The translations under genes and the position numbers were made by a program. From Dyella_B sp035690825 (GTDB taxonomy: Bacteria; Pseudomonadota; Gammaproteobacteria; Xanthomonadales; Rhodanobacteraceae): a stretch of 22,129 nucleotides of DNA. Under the pieces are notes generated by a model. That model had not been told where the DNA came from and made no database searches. It saw nothing but the letters and a program-made list of their open reading frames with translations. This document shows, piece after piece, positions 1 through 7,570 of the stretch (positions are counted from its first letter, which is position 1; every line of letters starts with the position of its first letter). The stretch is from assembly GCF_051954575.1 (NCBI RefSeq), contig NZ_JBQCHP010000182.1, positions 1 through 22,129 on the forward strand. Direction: 5' to 3'.

Positions 1-21
1 GGGTGCCCCGGGCGTGCCGTG

Positions 22-45
22 GTGGGGTTTCCCACCCCAACCTAC
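22..45. repeat. Half copy of the GTAG-headed palindromic repeat
   Basis: The stretch is a TGGGG arm, a short loop and CACCCCAACCTAC, matching the right half of the complete elements at 6506-6576 and 20367-20440 with a few changes. The bases before it (1-20) may be a decayed left half, but the window edge prevents a decision. It lies upstream of aceE, so the preceding gene outside the window may end here. Confidence 0.6.
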
Positions 46-75
46 GGAAGCATGCTGCACTGCCGCGAACCCTTC

Positions 76-86
76 GCATACGTATG
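76..86. promoter_or_regulatory. Putative operator upstream of aceE (GCATACGTATG)
   Basis: The core CATACGTATG is a perfect 10-base palindrome. The same 11 bases recur inside a longer perfect palindrome upstream of aceF-lpd at 17003-17018. The site lies just before the candidate -35 box of aceE, a place typical of an activator or a steric repressor. The sharing is seen directly; the regulatory role is inferred. Confidence 0.5.
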
Positions 87-99
87 TATGGTCCGACAA

Positions 100-129
100 T
101 TGGCGAGATCGCCGTACGGAGGCTAGAAT
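100..129 (+). promoter_or_regulatory. Candidate sigma70 promoter of aceE
   Basis: TTGGCG at 100-105 and TAGAAT at 124-129 are separated by 18 bases and resemble -35 and -10 boxes. Transcription would begin near 136 and leave an untranslated leader of about 145 bases. In GC-rich DNA such matches also arise by chance. Confidence 0.4.
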
Positions 130-280
130 CGGACGGTTAGCTCGTCCTGCGGCCACCACGCCACGCGGTCCCTCCTGTTCCGTGCCGGTCCAAAGTCGCC
201 GGACCGAAGCATCGACTTCGTCGCTGCCCCCGGCGACGCGCACCCACCGCAAGGCGGCGCCCCGCGCCGCGGAGACCTCC

Positions 281-2974
281 ATGGATCAGCTCGACGACAT
301 CCTCCATCAGGACCCCGACCCCACCGAAACCCAGGAATGGGTCGAATCGCTCAGCGCCGTCATCGATCGCGAAGGCACCGAGCGCGCGCACTTCCTGCTG
401 GAGCGGCTGGTCGATTCCACCCGGCGTTCCGGCGGCTACCTGCCGTTCGATCCCACCACCGAATACGTCAACACCATCCCGCCGCACCTGGAAGCGAAGA
501 TGTCCGGCGACGCCGCGATGGAGTGGCGCATCCGCACGCTGGTCCGCTGGAACGCGATGGCGACGGTGGTGCGCGCCAACCGCAAGCCGGGTGAGCTGGG
601 CGGGCATATCGCCAGCTTCGCATCGTCCGCGACGCTTTATGACGTAGGTTTCAATCACTTCTGGCGTGCGCCGAGCGTCGATCATCCGGGCGACCTGGTG
701 TTCCATCAGGGCCATTCCAGCCCCGGCATCTATGCGCGCTCCTTCCTGGAAGGTCGCATCAGCGAAGAGCAGCTCGACCTGTTCCGCATGGAAGTGGCCG
801 GCCACGGCCGCGGCCTCTCCTCATATCCGCATCCCTGGCTGATGCCCGATTACTGGCAGGTGCCGACGGTATCGATGGGCTTGGGCCCGATCCAGGCGAT
901 CTACCAGGCGCAGTTCTGGAAATACCTGGAACACCGCGGCCTGATGCCGAAGACCGACCGCAAGATCTGGTGCTTCATGGGCGACGGTGAGTGCGACGAG
1001 CCCGAATCGCTGGGCGCCATCTCGCTGGCTGGCCGCGAAGGCCTGGACAACCTGATCTTCGTGATCAACTGCAACCTGCAGCGCCTCGACGGTCCGGTGC
1101 GCGGCAACGGCAAAATCATCCAGGAACTGGAAGGCGTGTTCCGCGGCGCCGGCTGGAACGCCATCAAGGTGGTATGGGGCAGCTACTGGGATCCGCTCCT
1201 GGCGCGCGACAAGAACGGCGTGCTGCGCAAGCTGATGATGGAAACCATCGACGGCGAATACCAGGCGTGCAAGGCCTTCGGCGGTGCGTACACGCGCGAG
1301 CATTTCTTCGGCAAGTATCCGGAGACGCGCGAGATGGTCGCCAACTTGAGCGACGACGACATCTGGCGCTTGAACCGCGGCGGCCACGATCCGCACAAGG
1401 TGTACGCCGCCTACCACGCGGCGGTGAACACCAAGGGCATGCCCACCGTGATCCTCGCCAAGACGGTGAAGGGCTACGGCATGGGCGCGGCCGGCGAATC
1501 GCAGAACCCCACGCACCAGCAGAAGAAGCTGGACGACGAGGCCGTGCGCCACTTCCGCGACCGCTTCAACATCCCCGTGCCGGACGCCAAGCTGGCCGAC
1601 GTACCGTACTACCACCCCGGCAAGGATTCGCCGGAAGTGCAGTACATGCTCGAGCGCCGCAAGGCTTTGGGCGGTTCGCTGCCGCAGCGCCGCCGCCATA
1701 GCGACGTGAAGCTGAAGGCGCCGGAATTGGCCGCGTTCGAGCAGATCACCAAGGGCACCGGCGATCGCGAAATCTCCACCACCATGGCGCTGGTGCGCGG
1801 CATGAACCTGTTGCTGCGCGACAAGGCCATCGGACCGCGCGTGGTGCCGATCGTCGCCGACGAAGCGCGCACCTTCGGCATGGAAGGCATGTTCCGCCAG
1901 ATCGGCATCTACGCGCCGTTCGGCCAGAAATACCGTCCGCAGGACGCCGACCAGCTGCTGTACTACCGCGAAGACCAGAAGGGCCAGGTGCTGCAGGAAG
2001 GCATTTCCGAGGCCGGCGGCATGGCCGCGTGGATGGCCGCGGCCACCAGTTACAGCATCAGCAACCAGCCGATGCTGCCGTTCTTCATCTATTACTCGAT
2101 GTTCGGCTTCCAGCGCATCGGCGACCTGGCCTGGGCGGCCGGCGACATGCGGTCGCGCGGCTTCCTGATCGGCGGTACTTCCGGACGCACCACGCTCAAC
2201 GGCGAAGGCCTGCAGCACGAAGATGGCCATTCGCACCTGATGGCCGGTTCGATTCCGAACGTGCGTGCGTATGACCCCACCTTCTCCTACGAAGTGGCGG
2301 TGATCATGCAGGACGGTACGCGCCGCATGCTCGAAGAGCAGGAGGACGTGTACTACTACATCACCGTGATGAACGAGAACTATGCCCACCCCGATCTGCC
2401 GCAAGGGGTCGAGGAAGGCATCGTCAAGGGCATGTACCTGTTCAAGGATGCCGGCAAGCCGAAGAAGGGAGAGCCGCGCGTACAGTTGCTCGGTTCCGGC
2501 ACGATCCTGCGCGAAGTGATCGCCGCCGCCGAACTGCTGGAAAAGGATTTCGGCGTCAGCGCCGACATCTGGTCCGTGCCGAGCTTCATCGAGCTGCGCC
2601 GCGATGGTTTCGACGCCGAGCGCTGGAATCGCCTGCATCCGGAAAGCGAGCAGCGCGTGCCGTATGTGACCGGCCTGCTGCAGGGACGCCAGGGTCCGGC
2701 GGTCGCCGCCACCGACTACGTGCGGGAATACGCCGACCAGATCCGCGCCTTCATGCCCGACGGCATGCGCTACACGGTGCTCGGCACCGACGGCTTCGGC
2801 CGCTCGGATACTCGCGAACACCTGCGCGGCTTCTTCGAGGTCGATCGCTACTGGATCGCGCACGCCGCGCTCGCCGCGTTGGCGAAGGACGGCAAGGTCA
2901 ACGCCAAGGACGTGGCGCGGGCGATCCGCGAGTACAAGCTCGATCCGGAAAAGCCCAATCCGCAGACGGTGTAA
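281..2974 (+). CDS. aceE: Pyruvate dehydrogenase E1 component, homodimeric type
   Basis: This is the thiamine-diphosphate-dependent E1 subunit (about 897 residues). It decarboxylates pyruvate and passes the acetyl group to the lipoyl arm of E2 in the cytoplasmic pyruvate dehydrogenase complex. The length fits the homodimeric family (E. coli AceE has 887). The diphosphate-binding motif is visible as GDGE at residues 234-237 through NCN at 263-265, inside a block (DEPESLGAISLA, LQRLDGPVRGNGKI) nearly identical to the enterobacterial protein. The frame stays open upstream to about position 14, but ATG 281 is chosen because GGAGA precedes it and the protein from there (MDQLDDIL) aligns with the family N-terminus. 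The rest of the complex (aceF, lpd) is encoded about 14 kb downstream, so this gene is transcribed alone and ends at a strong terminator. Confidence 0.97.
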   Translation: MDQLDDILHQDPDPTETQEWVESLSAVIDREGTERAHFLLERLVDSTRRSGGYLPFDPTTEYVNTIPPHLEAKMSGDAAMEWRIRTLVRWNAMATVVRANRKPGELGGHIASFASSATLYDVGFNHFWRAPSVDHPGDLVFHQGHSSPGIYARSFLEGRISEEQLDLFRMEVAGHGRGLSSYPHPWLMPDYWQVPTVSMGLGPIQAIYQAQFWKYLEHRGLMPKTDRKIWCFMGDGECDEPESLGAISLAGREGLDNLIFVINCNLQRLDGPVRGNGKIIQELEGVFRGAGWNAIKVVWGSYWDPLLARDKNGVLRKLMMETIDGEYQACKAFGGAYTREHFFGKYPETREMVANLSDDDIWRLNRGGHDPHKVYAAYHAAVNTKGMPTVILAKTVKGYGMGAAGESQNPTHQQKKLDDEAVRHFRDRFNIPVPDAKLADVPYYHPGKDSPEVQYMLERRKALGGSLPQRRRHSDVKLKAPELAAFEQITKGTGDREISTTMALVRGMNLLLRDKAIGPRVVPIVADEARTFGMEGMFRQIGIYAPFGQKYRPQDADQLLYYREDQKGQVLQEGISEAGGMAAWMAAATSYSISNQPMLPFFIYYSMFGFQRIGDLAWAAGDMRSRGFLIGGTSGRTTLNGEGLQHEDGHSHLMAGSIPNVRAYDPTFSYEVAVIMQDGTRRMLEEQEDVYYYITVMNENYAHPDLPQGVEEGIVKGMYLFKDAGKPKKGEPRVQLLGSGTILREVIAAAELLEKDFGVSADIWSVPSFIELRRDGFDAERWNRLHPESEQRVPYVTGLLQGRQGPAVAATDYVREYADQIRAFMPDGMRYTVLGTDGFGRSDTREHLRGFFEVDRYWIAHAALAALAKDGKVNAKDVARAIREYKLDPEKPNPQTV

Positions 2975-2976
2975 TC

Positions 2977-3004
2977 AAAAAGCCCGCCGAAAGGCGGGCT
3001 TTTT
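2977..3004. terminator. Bidirectional intrinsic terminator after aceE
   Basis: A perfect 12-base-pair stem runs from AAAAAGCCCGCC to GGCGGGCTTTTT around a GAAA tetraloop. The A-tract and T-tract make it work on both strands, so it can end both aceE and the convergent small membrane protein gene. Confidence 0.92.
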
Positions 3005-3005
3005 C

Positions 3006-3060
3006 GTAGGTTGGGCTGCGAACCCCAATATCGCCGTGTTGGGGTTTGCACCCGGCCAAC
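3006..3060. repeat. GTAG-headed palindromic repeat, convergent copy 1
   Basis: The left arm GTAGGTTGGGCTGCGAACCC and the right arm TTGGGGTTTGCACCC form a back-to-back pair of small hairpins. The terminal CAACCTAC of the right arm is decayed to GGCCAAC. It fills the space between the aceE terminator and the stop codon of the convergent gene. It resembles the SMAG class of REP elements of Stenotrophomonas. Confidence 0.8.
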
Positions 3061-3063
3061 GGA

Positions 3064-3378
3064 TCAGTCTTCGTCCCGCCGCAGCGTGCGGAACAGCAGG
3101 AACAGCGCGCCTACCGTACCCGCCACGATCGCCGCGGTGGCGACCGGATGCCTGCCCGCGTGGCGTCGCAAGCGGCGGTACTGATAGTTGGCTTCGTCTG
3201 CGAAATCCTCGGCGCGCCGTGCGATACGCTTGCGTGCGTCGGTGCGGCTGAAACGGCCCACGGCGCGGCGCCCGCGGGACAGCCAGTCGTCGGCGGTATC
3301 GGCGGCGCCGTCTGCGTACTCGCGCACACGGTTGCCAAGGTGGTCGAGTCGGCGTTCGATGTCGGCTTGCCTGCTCAT
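3064..3378 (-). CDS. Small C-terminally membrane-anchored protein, DUF883/ElaB-like
   Basis: The product has about 104 residues. The N-terminal two thirds are charged and probably helical (ERRLDHLGNRVREYADGAAD, then several Arg/Asp-rich turns). A single hydrophobic segment follows near residues 79-97 (HPVATAAIVAGTVGALFLLF), and the tail is RTLRRDED. This matches the shape of the DUF883 family (E. coli ElaB, YqjD), stationary-phase inner-membrane proteins reported to bind ribosomes through their cytosolic part; the family call is by architecture, not a confident alignment. The ATG at 3378 is chosen because GGAGGAATAACG stands just before it; an upstream extension to 3453 lacks such a site. It converges on aceE. 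The nearest upstream gene, the MFS transporter, is about 200 bases away, so it probably has its own promoter. Confidence 0.75.
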   Translation of the reverse strand: MSRQADIERRLDHLGNRVREYADGAADTADDWLSRGRRAVGRFSRTDARKRIARRAEDFADEANYQYRRLRRHAGRHPVATAAIVAGTVGALFLLFRTLRRDED

Positions 3379-3579
3379 GGCGTTATTCCTCCAATGTCCG
3401 GGTGATTGACCTTGCCAGCGGTCACGTGAGTGGCACGTTAACCGATCGTGCACGCTCAGCCATTGATTTTCGTCACTTCTGGCAGGGTTCTAAAATAGCG
3501 TCCCGCCTCCGCGTGGAGTAGGTCCGCTGCGGTCCATCCGGGTGGCATGCGAGCGTTTGGGCGCCTGTATGCGCCGCGG

Positions 3580-4821
3580 TCAGGATGGCGTTCCCATATG
3601 CAGCCGCTGGCGCCGTCGCAGGGTAGGAAACATCACCATCCATAAGCCGACGACCACCAGCGTGCCGACGCCGCCGACCACGGCCGAACCGACCGCGCCC
3701 AGCCATGCGGCGACCATGCCCGATTCGAACTCGCCGAGCTGGTTGGATGTATTGATGAAGATCGCATTCACCGCGCTCACGCGCCCACGCATCGCATCGG
3801 GCGTATCCAGCTGCACCAGCGAGCCGCGAATTACCATGCTCACCATGTCGAACGCACCCAGCGCGAACAGGGCCACCAGCGACAGCCACAGCACGTTCGA
3901 CAGCGCGAACACCAAGGTGGCCACGCCGAAACCCGCGACCGAGGCAAACATGATCTTGCCCACGTTGCGCTCCATGTTGTGGCGCGCAAGCCAGAACGAC
4001 ATCAGCAGTGCGCCTACCGCGGGCGCGGCGCGCAACAGGCCCAGGCCCCACGGCCCGGTGTGCAGGATGTCCTTGGCGAAGATCGGCAGCAGCGCGGTTG
4101 CACCGCCGAGCAGCACGGCGAACAGATCCAGCGAGATCACGCCGAGCACGTCCTTGCGTTCGCGTATGAAATGCACGCCGGCGAACAAGGTCTTGAGCGT
4201 GGCCGGTTCGCGTTTCGGCGGCGCATGCTCGTAGCGCAAGCGCGCCACCATCACGCCGGAAATCAGGTACAGCACCGCCGCCACCGCATACACCACGCCG
4301 GGGCCGGCGACATAAAGCAGACCGCCGAGCGCCGGTCCCATGATCATGGCCGCCTGCATGGCCGAACCGTTCACCGCCATGGCGCGCGGCAACAGCGCGG
4401 GCGGCACCAAGGCCGGCACCATCGATTGCAGCGAGGGCGATTCGAACGCCTTGGCCGTGCTGATCACGAAGATCAGCAACAGAATGCCCACCTCATCGAT
4501 CGCGTGCAGCAAGGTCAGCACGGTCAGCAGCACAATCGCGATCCATTCCACGATCTGCCCGATCAGCACGATCCGTCGCCGGTCGAACTGGTCGGCCAGG
4601 TGGCCGGCCGGCAACGCCAGCAAAACGGAAGGAAAGAATTGCACCAGGCCGATCAATCCTAAGTCGAAGGCGCGCCCGGTGATGGCGTAGATCTGCCAGC
4701 CCACCGCCACCGAGAGCATCTGGAAGCCGAAAGTGGACGCGGTGCGTGCGCACCAGAAAGCAACATACGCCGGATGGTCGAGCAGCGAATCCGCGGAACG
4801 CGGCGCGGGGGAGGAAGACAT
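3580..4821 (-). CDS. Major facilitator superfamily transporter (EntS/MFS_3-like)
   Basis: The product has about 413 residues with roughly eleven or twelve hydrophobic segments and belongs in the inner membrane. The signature loop between the second and third helices is present as GHLADQFDRRR, the MFS motif A. The overall pattern (compact N-terminus, LDLFAVLLGGATALLP in the middle, RGSLVQLDTPDAMRGRVSAVN in the second half) is that of the MFS_3 group, which includes the enterobactin exporter EntS. The substrate cannot be told from sequence. The start at 4821 follows AAGGACCCC; a longer reading from 4884 would run into the leader of the divergent lipoprotein gene. No neighbour suggests a siderophore or drug role. 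Confidence 0.88.
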   Translation of the reverse strand: MSSSPAPRSADSLLDHPAYVAFWCARTASTFGFQMLSVAVGWQIYAITGRAFDLGLIGLVQFFPSVLLALPAGHLADQFDRRRIVLIGQIVEWIAIVLLTVLTLLHAIDEVGILLLIFVISTAKAFESPSLQSMVPALVPPALLPRAMAVNGSAMQAAMIMGPALGGLLYVAGPGVVYAVAAVLYLISGVMVARLRYEHAPPKREPATLKTLFAGVHFIRERKDVLGVISLDLFAVLLGGATALLPIFAKDILHTGPWGLGLLRAAPAVGALLMSFWLARHNMERNVGKIMFASVAGFGVATLVFALSNVLWLSLVALFALGAFDMVSMVIRGSLVQLDTPDAMRGRVSAVNAIFINTSNQLGEFESGMVAAWLGAVGSAVVGGVGTLVVVGLWMVMFPTLRRRQRLHMGTPS

Positions 4822-4963
4822 GCGGGGTCCTTGTCTGGAACCGGCATTATCTGAAGTGGCGGCCATGGCGCAAAGTGCGTGCATCGCGCATCGCCGTCAC
4901 CGGTTGCATCCGGGCAGGCCCTGGTTTCAAGCTAGAGACCTCTTCTTGCCGGAATCGCTCGCG

Positions 4964-5695
4964 ATGATCCATTCGTCTTTCCGTCATGCCTGGGTCGTAG
5001 CCGCTGCCGGCGGCCTGCTGTTGCTGGCCGCTTGCTCGCAGCAGGATCAAACCCCATCGCCGCAGGACGCCGCCAAGGCGCAGGCGCAGCAGATGGCCGA
5101 CGAGGCGAACCGACAGTTGCAGACCTATCGCCAGATGCTTGCGATGAAGAACGACGAAATGGCCGCCCAGCTCGGCGAGGCGATCGTCAAGCAGTTCCCA
5201 TCCAGCGACGCCGCCAAGGAAGTGCAGCAGACGCTGCCGGACGTCGAAAAACGCGCCAAGGAAGCCGCCGAGAAGCGGCGCCTTGCCGGATTGTGGACCT
5301 ACCAGGTCGGCCCGATGGAAGGCGGCACCCAGTCGACAGCCAGTCTTTACAGCACGCGGCCCGGCGGCGATCGCGCCGTGCGGCTGGTGCTGCGTCAGCA
5401 CACCAAGTGGGGTGAAAGCGTGTTCCTGTTCGGCAATGGTCACGGCTTCGTGTGCAAGGGCAATTGCACGCTGCAGGCGCAGTTCGATGGCAAATCGCAT
5501 CCCCTGCGCGCGTTTCTGCCGACCACCGGCGAGCCAGCGATCTTCATTCGCGACGACAAGGCCTTCATCGCCGCGATGGAAAAGACCCGGCGCATCACCA
5601 TCGACGCGGAAATGCAGGACGGCGGCAAGCAGGAGCTGGTGTTCGAAACCGGTGGCTACGATCCGTCCAAGTGGGTGGCGGTAGGCAAGAAATAA
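4964..5695 (+). CDS. Putative lipoprotein of unknown function
   Basis: The product has 243 residues. A hydrophobic signal ends in LLAAC with the lipidated cysteine at residue 24, so it is probably an envelope lipoprotein. A helical, Ala/Gln-rich segment follows (about residues 33-110; AKAQAQQMADEANRQLQTYR, then KQFPSSDAAKEVQQTLPDVE) that looks like a TPR-like or coiled region. The C-terminal half is probably beta-rich, begins at RLAGLWTYQVGPMEGG and contains a Cys pair in FVCKGNCTLQ. I do not recognise a named family. The GLWTY opening recalls small lipocalin-like domains, but this is weak. The ATG at 4964 is chosen because it gives a proper lipoprotein signal. The gene heads a short plus-strand cluster with another lipoprotein. 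Confidence 0.8.
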   Translation: MIHSSFRHAWVVAAAGGLLLLAACSQQDQTPSPQDAAKAQAQQMADEANRQLQTYRQMLAMKNDEMAAQLGEAIVKQFPSSDAAKEVQQTLPDVEKRAKEAAEKRRLAGLWTYQVGPMEGGTQSTASLYSTRPGGDRAVRLVLRQHTKWGESVFLFGNGHGFVCKGNCTLQAQFDGKSHPLRAFLPTTGEPAIFIRDDKAFIAAMEKTRRITIDAEMQDGGKQELVFETGGYDPSKWVAVGKK

Positions 5696-5704
5696 GGTGC
5701 ACCG

Positions 5705-5725
5705 GCACGCGGTTCGTGCGTTTTT
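5705..5725 (+). terminator. Weak hairpin with T-run between the two lipoprotein genes
   Basis: GCACG at 5705-5709 pairs with CGTGC at 5715-5719 around a five-base loop, and GTTTTT follows. The short stem suggests partial termination, lowering expression of the next two genes relative to the first. Confidence 0.4.
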
Positions 5726-5753
5726 CCGCCTAAGCTCTTCATGGAGGTGTGCC

Positions 5754-6221
5754 ATGTCGAAGAAGATGCAGTGGCTGGTTTTTTCGCTGCTCGGGCTGTG
5801 CGTGGCAGCGTGTTCGAGCGTGCCCTACGCGCAGCGCTTGCAGGAGCGCCAGCAGGCCTACAGCGCCGCCGCCGGCGCGCCGGTGCGCAGCTTCCGTTTG
5901 CTGCTGGGTGGGAACATCTATTCGTGGGAGCCGCTCAGCGATACCCAGCTGGTGGTCTACACACAGCCCAGCAAGGCCTATCTGCTCGATGTCTGGCCGT
6001 GCAACAACCTTACCTTCGCCAACATCATCGGCCTGACCAGCTTCGCCAGCGAAGTGCAAGCGGGTTTCGACAAGGTGTTGACGGGACGGCCGTACATTCC
6101 ATGCATCATCAAGCAGATTCGCCCGATCGATCTGGCCAGGTTCAAGCTGGAAAAGGAAAGCCAGCGCCATGTCGACAGCGTGCCGCGCAGCGAGGCGCCT
6201 CCGTCCAGCGGCGGGCAGTGA
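5754..6221 (+). CDS. Putative lipoprotein, DUF6491-like
   Basis: The product has 155 residues. A signal ends in LCVAAC with the lipidated cysteine at residue 20. The mature part has one small domain with the pattern SWEPLSDTQLVVYT, AYLLDVWPC, LTFANIIGLTS, FDKVLTG and CIIKQIRPID. The order of features (a tryptophan strand, a Tyr-Leu-Leu strand, then two cysteines far apart that could form a disulfide) fits the family I know as DUF6491, common in Xanthomonadales and of unknown function. The GGAGGT ribosome site at 5743-5748 fixes the start at 5754. The last 20 residues are Ser/Pro-rich and probably disordered. The zinc-ribbon gene begins seven bases after its stop. Confidence 0.78.
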   Translation: MSKKMQWLVFSLLGLCVAACSSVPYAQRLQERQQAYSAAAGAPVRSFRLLLGGNIYSWEPLSDTQLVVYTQPSKAYLLDVWPCNNLTFANIIGLTSFASEVQAGFDKVLTGRPYIPCIIKQIRPIDLARFKLEKESQRHVDSVPRSEAPPSSGGQ

Positions 6222-6227
6222 GGTTTC

Positions 6228-6500
6228 ATGGGCGAACCGGAGATCTACTGTCCGCAATGCACCTGGCGCCCGCTAGGCACCAGTCGTTGGTTATGTACGC
6301 CCAAGATGGGCGGCTGCGGGACGATCTGGAACACGTTCTGGACCGGCGGCGTGTGCCCGGGGTGCGGCTATCGCTGGGAAATCACCATTTGCCTTGCATG
6401 CCGGAAATTCTCGCCGCATCGCGACTGGTACCACTGGCCGGAGCCGGCAACGCACGAGGAACAGCACGAGCGCGAGGCGGAAGATTCGTCCTCGCACTGA
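6228..6500 (+). CDS. Small zinc-ribbon protein with eight cysteines
   Basis: The product has 90 residues and no signal peptide. Cysteines stand at 8, 11, 23, 30, 43, 46, 55 and 58 in the pattern CPQC, C-x6-C, CPGC, CLAC, enough for two zinc-binding sites. Conserved-looking aromatic text surrounds them (CGTIWNTFWTGG, YRWEITICLAC, SPHRDWY). I have seen this arrangement in uncharacterised small proteins of Bacteroidetes and Proteobacteria; no function is known to me. The C-terminal 20 residues are Glu/His/Ser-rich. It starts seven bases after the DUF6491-like gene, so the two are almost certainly cotranscribed, although one product is an envelope lipoprotein and this one is predicted to be cytoplasmic. 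It ends just before a repeat element. Confidence 0.82.
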   Translation: MGEPEIYCPQCTWRPLGTSRWLCTPKMGGCGTIWNTFWTGGVCPGCGYRWEITICLACRKFSPHRDWYHWPEPATHEEQHEREAEDSSSH

Positions 6501-6505
6501 GTCCG

Positions 6506-6576
6506 GTAGGTTGGGGTGCAAACCCCAACATCACCATCTACATATCCCGATGGTTGGGGTTTGCACCTCAACCTAC
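6506..6576. repeat. GTAG-headed palindromic repeat, convergent copy 2
   Basis: The left unit GTAGGTTGGGGTGCAAACCC begins at 6506, and the right unit is its inverted partner ending CTCAACCTAC at 6576. Each unit can fold as a hairpin (GTTGGGGT, GCAA, ACCCCAAC). The last bases overlap the stop codon of the minus-strand gene at 6573. Confidence 0.9.
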
Positions 6577-7394
6577 TGCAGGAACAGCTTCTCGCTGATT
6601 TTCGCCAGCGGCTTCTCCACCACCTGCTGCAAGCGCGGCGGCAGGTCCAGTGGCTTGAGCAGCATCTTCACTGTCATTTCCGCCGGGATGTTCCGACGCA
6701 GCAAGGCCTGCGCCGGGCCGGCCACCTTCTGGAACTGCGCGTTGTCACCTTTGTGCTGCGGGTAGCACTGGTTGAACACGTGGCGCAGCGCTATGTCGCT
6801 GTCTTCGTTGCGGATCTCGTTGACGCGACGCAGGATGGCGCGGAACACCTTGTAGCGACCGAGCTTTTCCTGTTCGCGGTAGCGCTGGAAGGCCTGGTAG
6901 AAATGCTTGAAATGACGTACTTCGTCGCTCTTGATGTGGTTGGTGAGCTGCTTGAGCACCGGTTCGTCGACGATGTCGTTCAGGGCGCGGTAAAGGCTGG
7001 CGGTGCCGGTTTCCACCACGCAGCGCGCGGCCAGTTCCAGCCCGCGCGAAGGCTCCAGTTGCTCGTCGGTGCACAGCGCGCCGTAGTCGTTCCAGAACGC
7101 CTGGAAGCCGGCATCCCAGTCGAACTCGGGCCATACGTGGCGCACGTAGGCGGCCAGCGCGCGGCCGTGCTGCAGTTCTTCGTGTTCCCAGTGCTCGCGC
7201 AGCCAGCCTTGCAGTTCCAGGTCGCCGTCGAAGTGCTCGATCAGGTTGCTGGTGTACAGATCCGAGCCGCTCTCCACGAACGAGGCGCTGCAAAGCAGCA
7301 GAAACAGGTTTTCATCATGCCGTACACGCGCGATGTCGATGTCGGCGAAATTCAGACTTTCCAGAGTCCAGGGCAGGACGGTGCTGTAGTCCAC
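6573..7394 (-). CDS. Ferritin-like di-iron protein, acyl-ACP desaturase-like
   Basis: The product has about 273 residues, all helical in appearance. Two helix pairs carry the di-iron ligand pattern: E41 with E73-L-Q-H76, and E128 with E158-V-R-H161. The spacings of about 30 residues are those of the ferritin-like superfamily, especially soluble type-2 acyl-ACP desaturases and related oxidases. The chain is shorter than plant stearoyl-ACP desaturases (about 360), so the substrate is open. GTG at 7394 is preferred because AGGAA lies seven bases before it; a TTG at 7412 would add six residues but overlaps the likely transcription start. The stop codon TAG is provided by the GTAG end of the repeat element. 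The palindrome at 7425-7439 may regulate it. Confidence 0.8.
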   Translation of the reverse strand: MDYSTVLPWTLESLNFADIDIARVRHDENLFLLLCSASFVESGSDLYTSNLIEHFDGDLELQGWLREHWEHEELQHGRALAAYVRHVWPEFDWDAGFQAFWNDYGALCTDEQLEPSRGLELAARCVVETGTASLYRALNDIVDEPVLKQLTNHIKSDEVRHFKHFYQAFQRYREQEKLGRYKVFRAILRRVNEIRNEDSDIALRHVFNQCYPQHKGDNAQFQKVAGPAQALLRRNIPAEMTVKMLLKPLDLPPRLQQVVEKPLAKISEKLFLQ

Positions 7395-7417
7395 GTGCAG
7401 TTTCCTGTGCAAAAAAG

Positions 7418-7447
7418 ACTATCCGATCTGTGACAGATCAAGGACAA
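7418..7447 (-). promoter_or_regulatory. Candidate promoter of the di-iron protein gene
   Basis: On the minus strand TTGTCC (7447-7442) and GATAGT (7423-7418) are spaced by 18 bases. Initiation would fall near 7411, about 17 bases before the GTG start. The boxes are only fair matches. Confidence 0.3.
7425..7439. promoter_or_regulatory. Palindrome GATCTGT-G-ACAGATC, possible operator
   Basis: A perfect inverted repeat of 7 bases flanks one central base. It lies between the candidate -35 and -10 boxes of the di-iron protein gene, a classic repressor position. The regulator is unknown. Confidence 0.4.
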
Positions 7448-7521
7448 CAGGATAAATGGTGAACGCTGGGCGGGATTAATGCCAGCTTTGCGCGGGGTGG
7501 GAATCGGGAGCGGGAGCGGGT

Positions 7522-7538
7522 GGGGCAGCGGCTCCTAC
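7522..7538 (-). repeat. Remnant of a GTAGGAGC-type REP element
   Basis: Read on the minus strand it is GTAGGAGCCGCTGCCCC, which resembles the head of the GTAGGAGCGGC repeats common in Pseudomonas and relatives. No partner arm is intact, so it looks like a decayed single unit. It lies in the 176-base gap between the di-iron protein start and the universal stress protein stop. Confidence 0.4.
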
Positions 7539-7570
7539 CCTGCTAACCATTGATGATTTACGGATTGGAC

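Noticed and set aside
14..280. N-terminal extension of aceE by 89 residues
   Set aside because: The text is compositionally odd, includes the repeat remnant and the putative promoter, and is absent from the family; ATG 281 has a ribosome site.
821..2863. Long minus-strand open frame of 680 codons opposite aceE
   Set aside because: It is fully covered by aceE, whose motifs are certain. Its His/Ala/Arg-rich text is typical of an antisense frame in GC-rich DNA.
3490..3560. Possible structured RNA or tRNA between the two minus-strand genes
   Set aside because: No tRNA arm sequences and no convincing cloverleaf; only the short direct repeat GGTCC and local GC pairing are seen.
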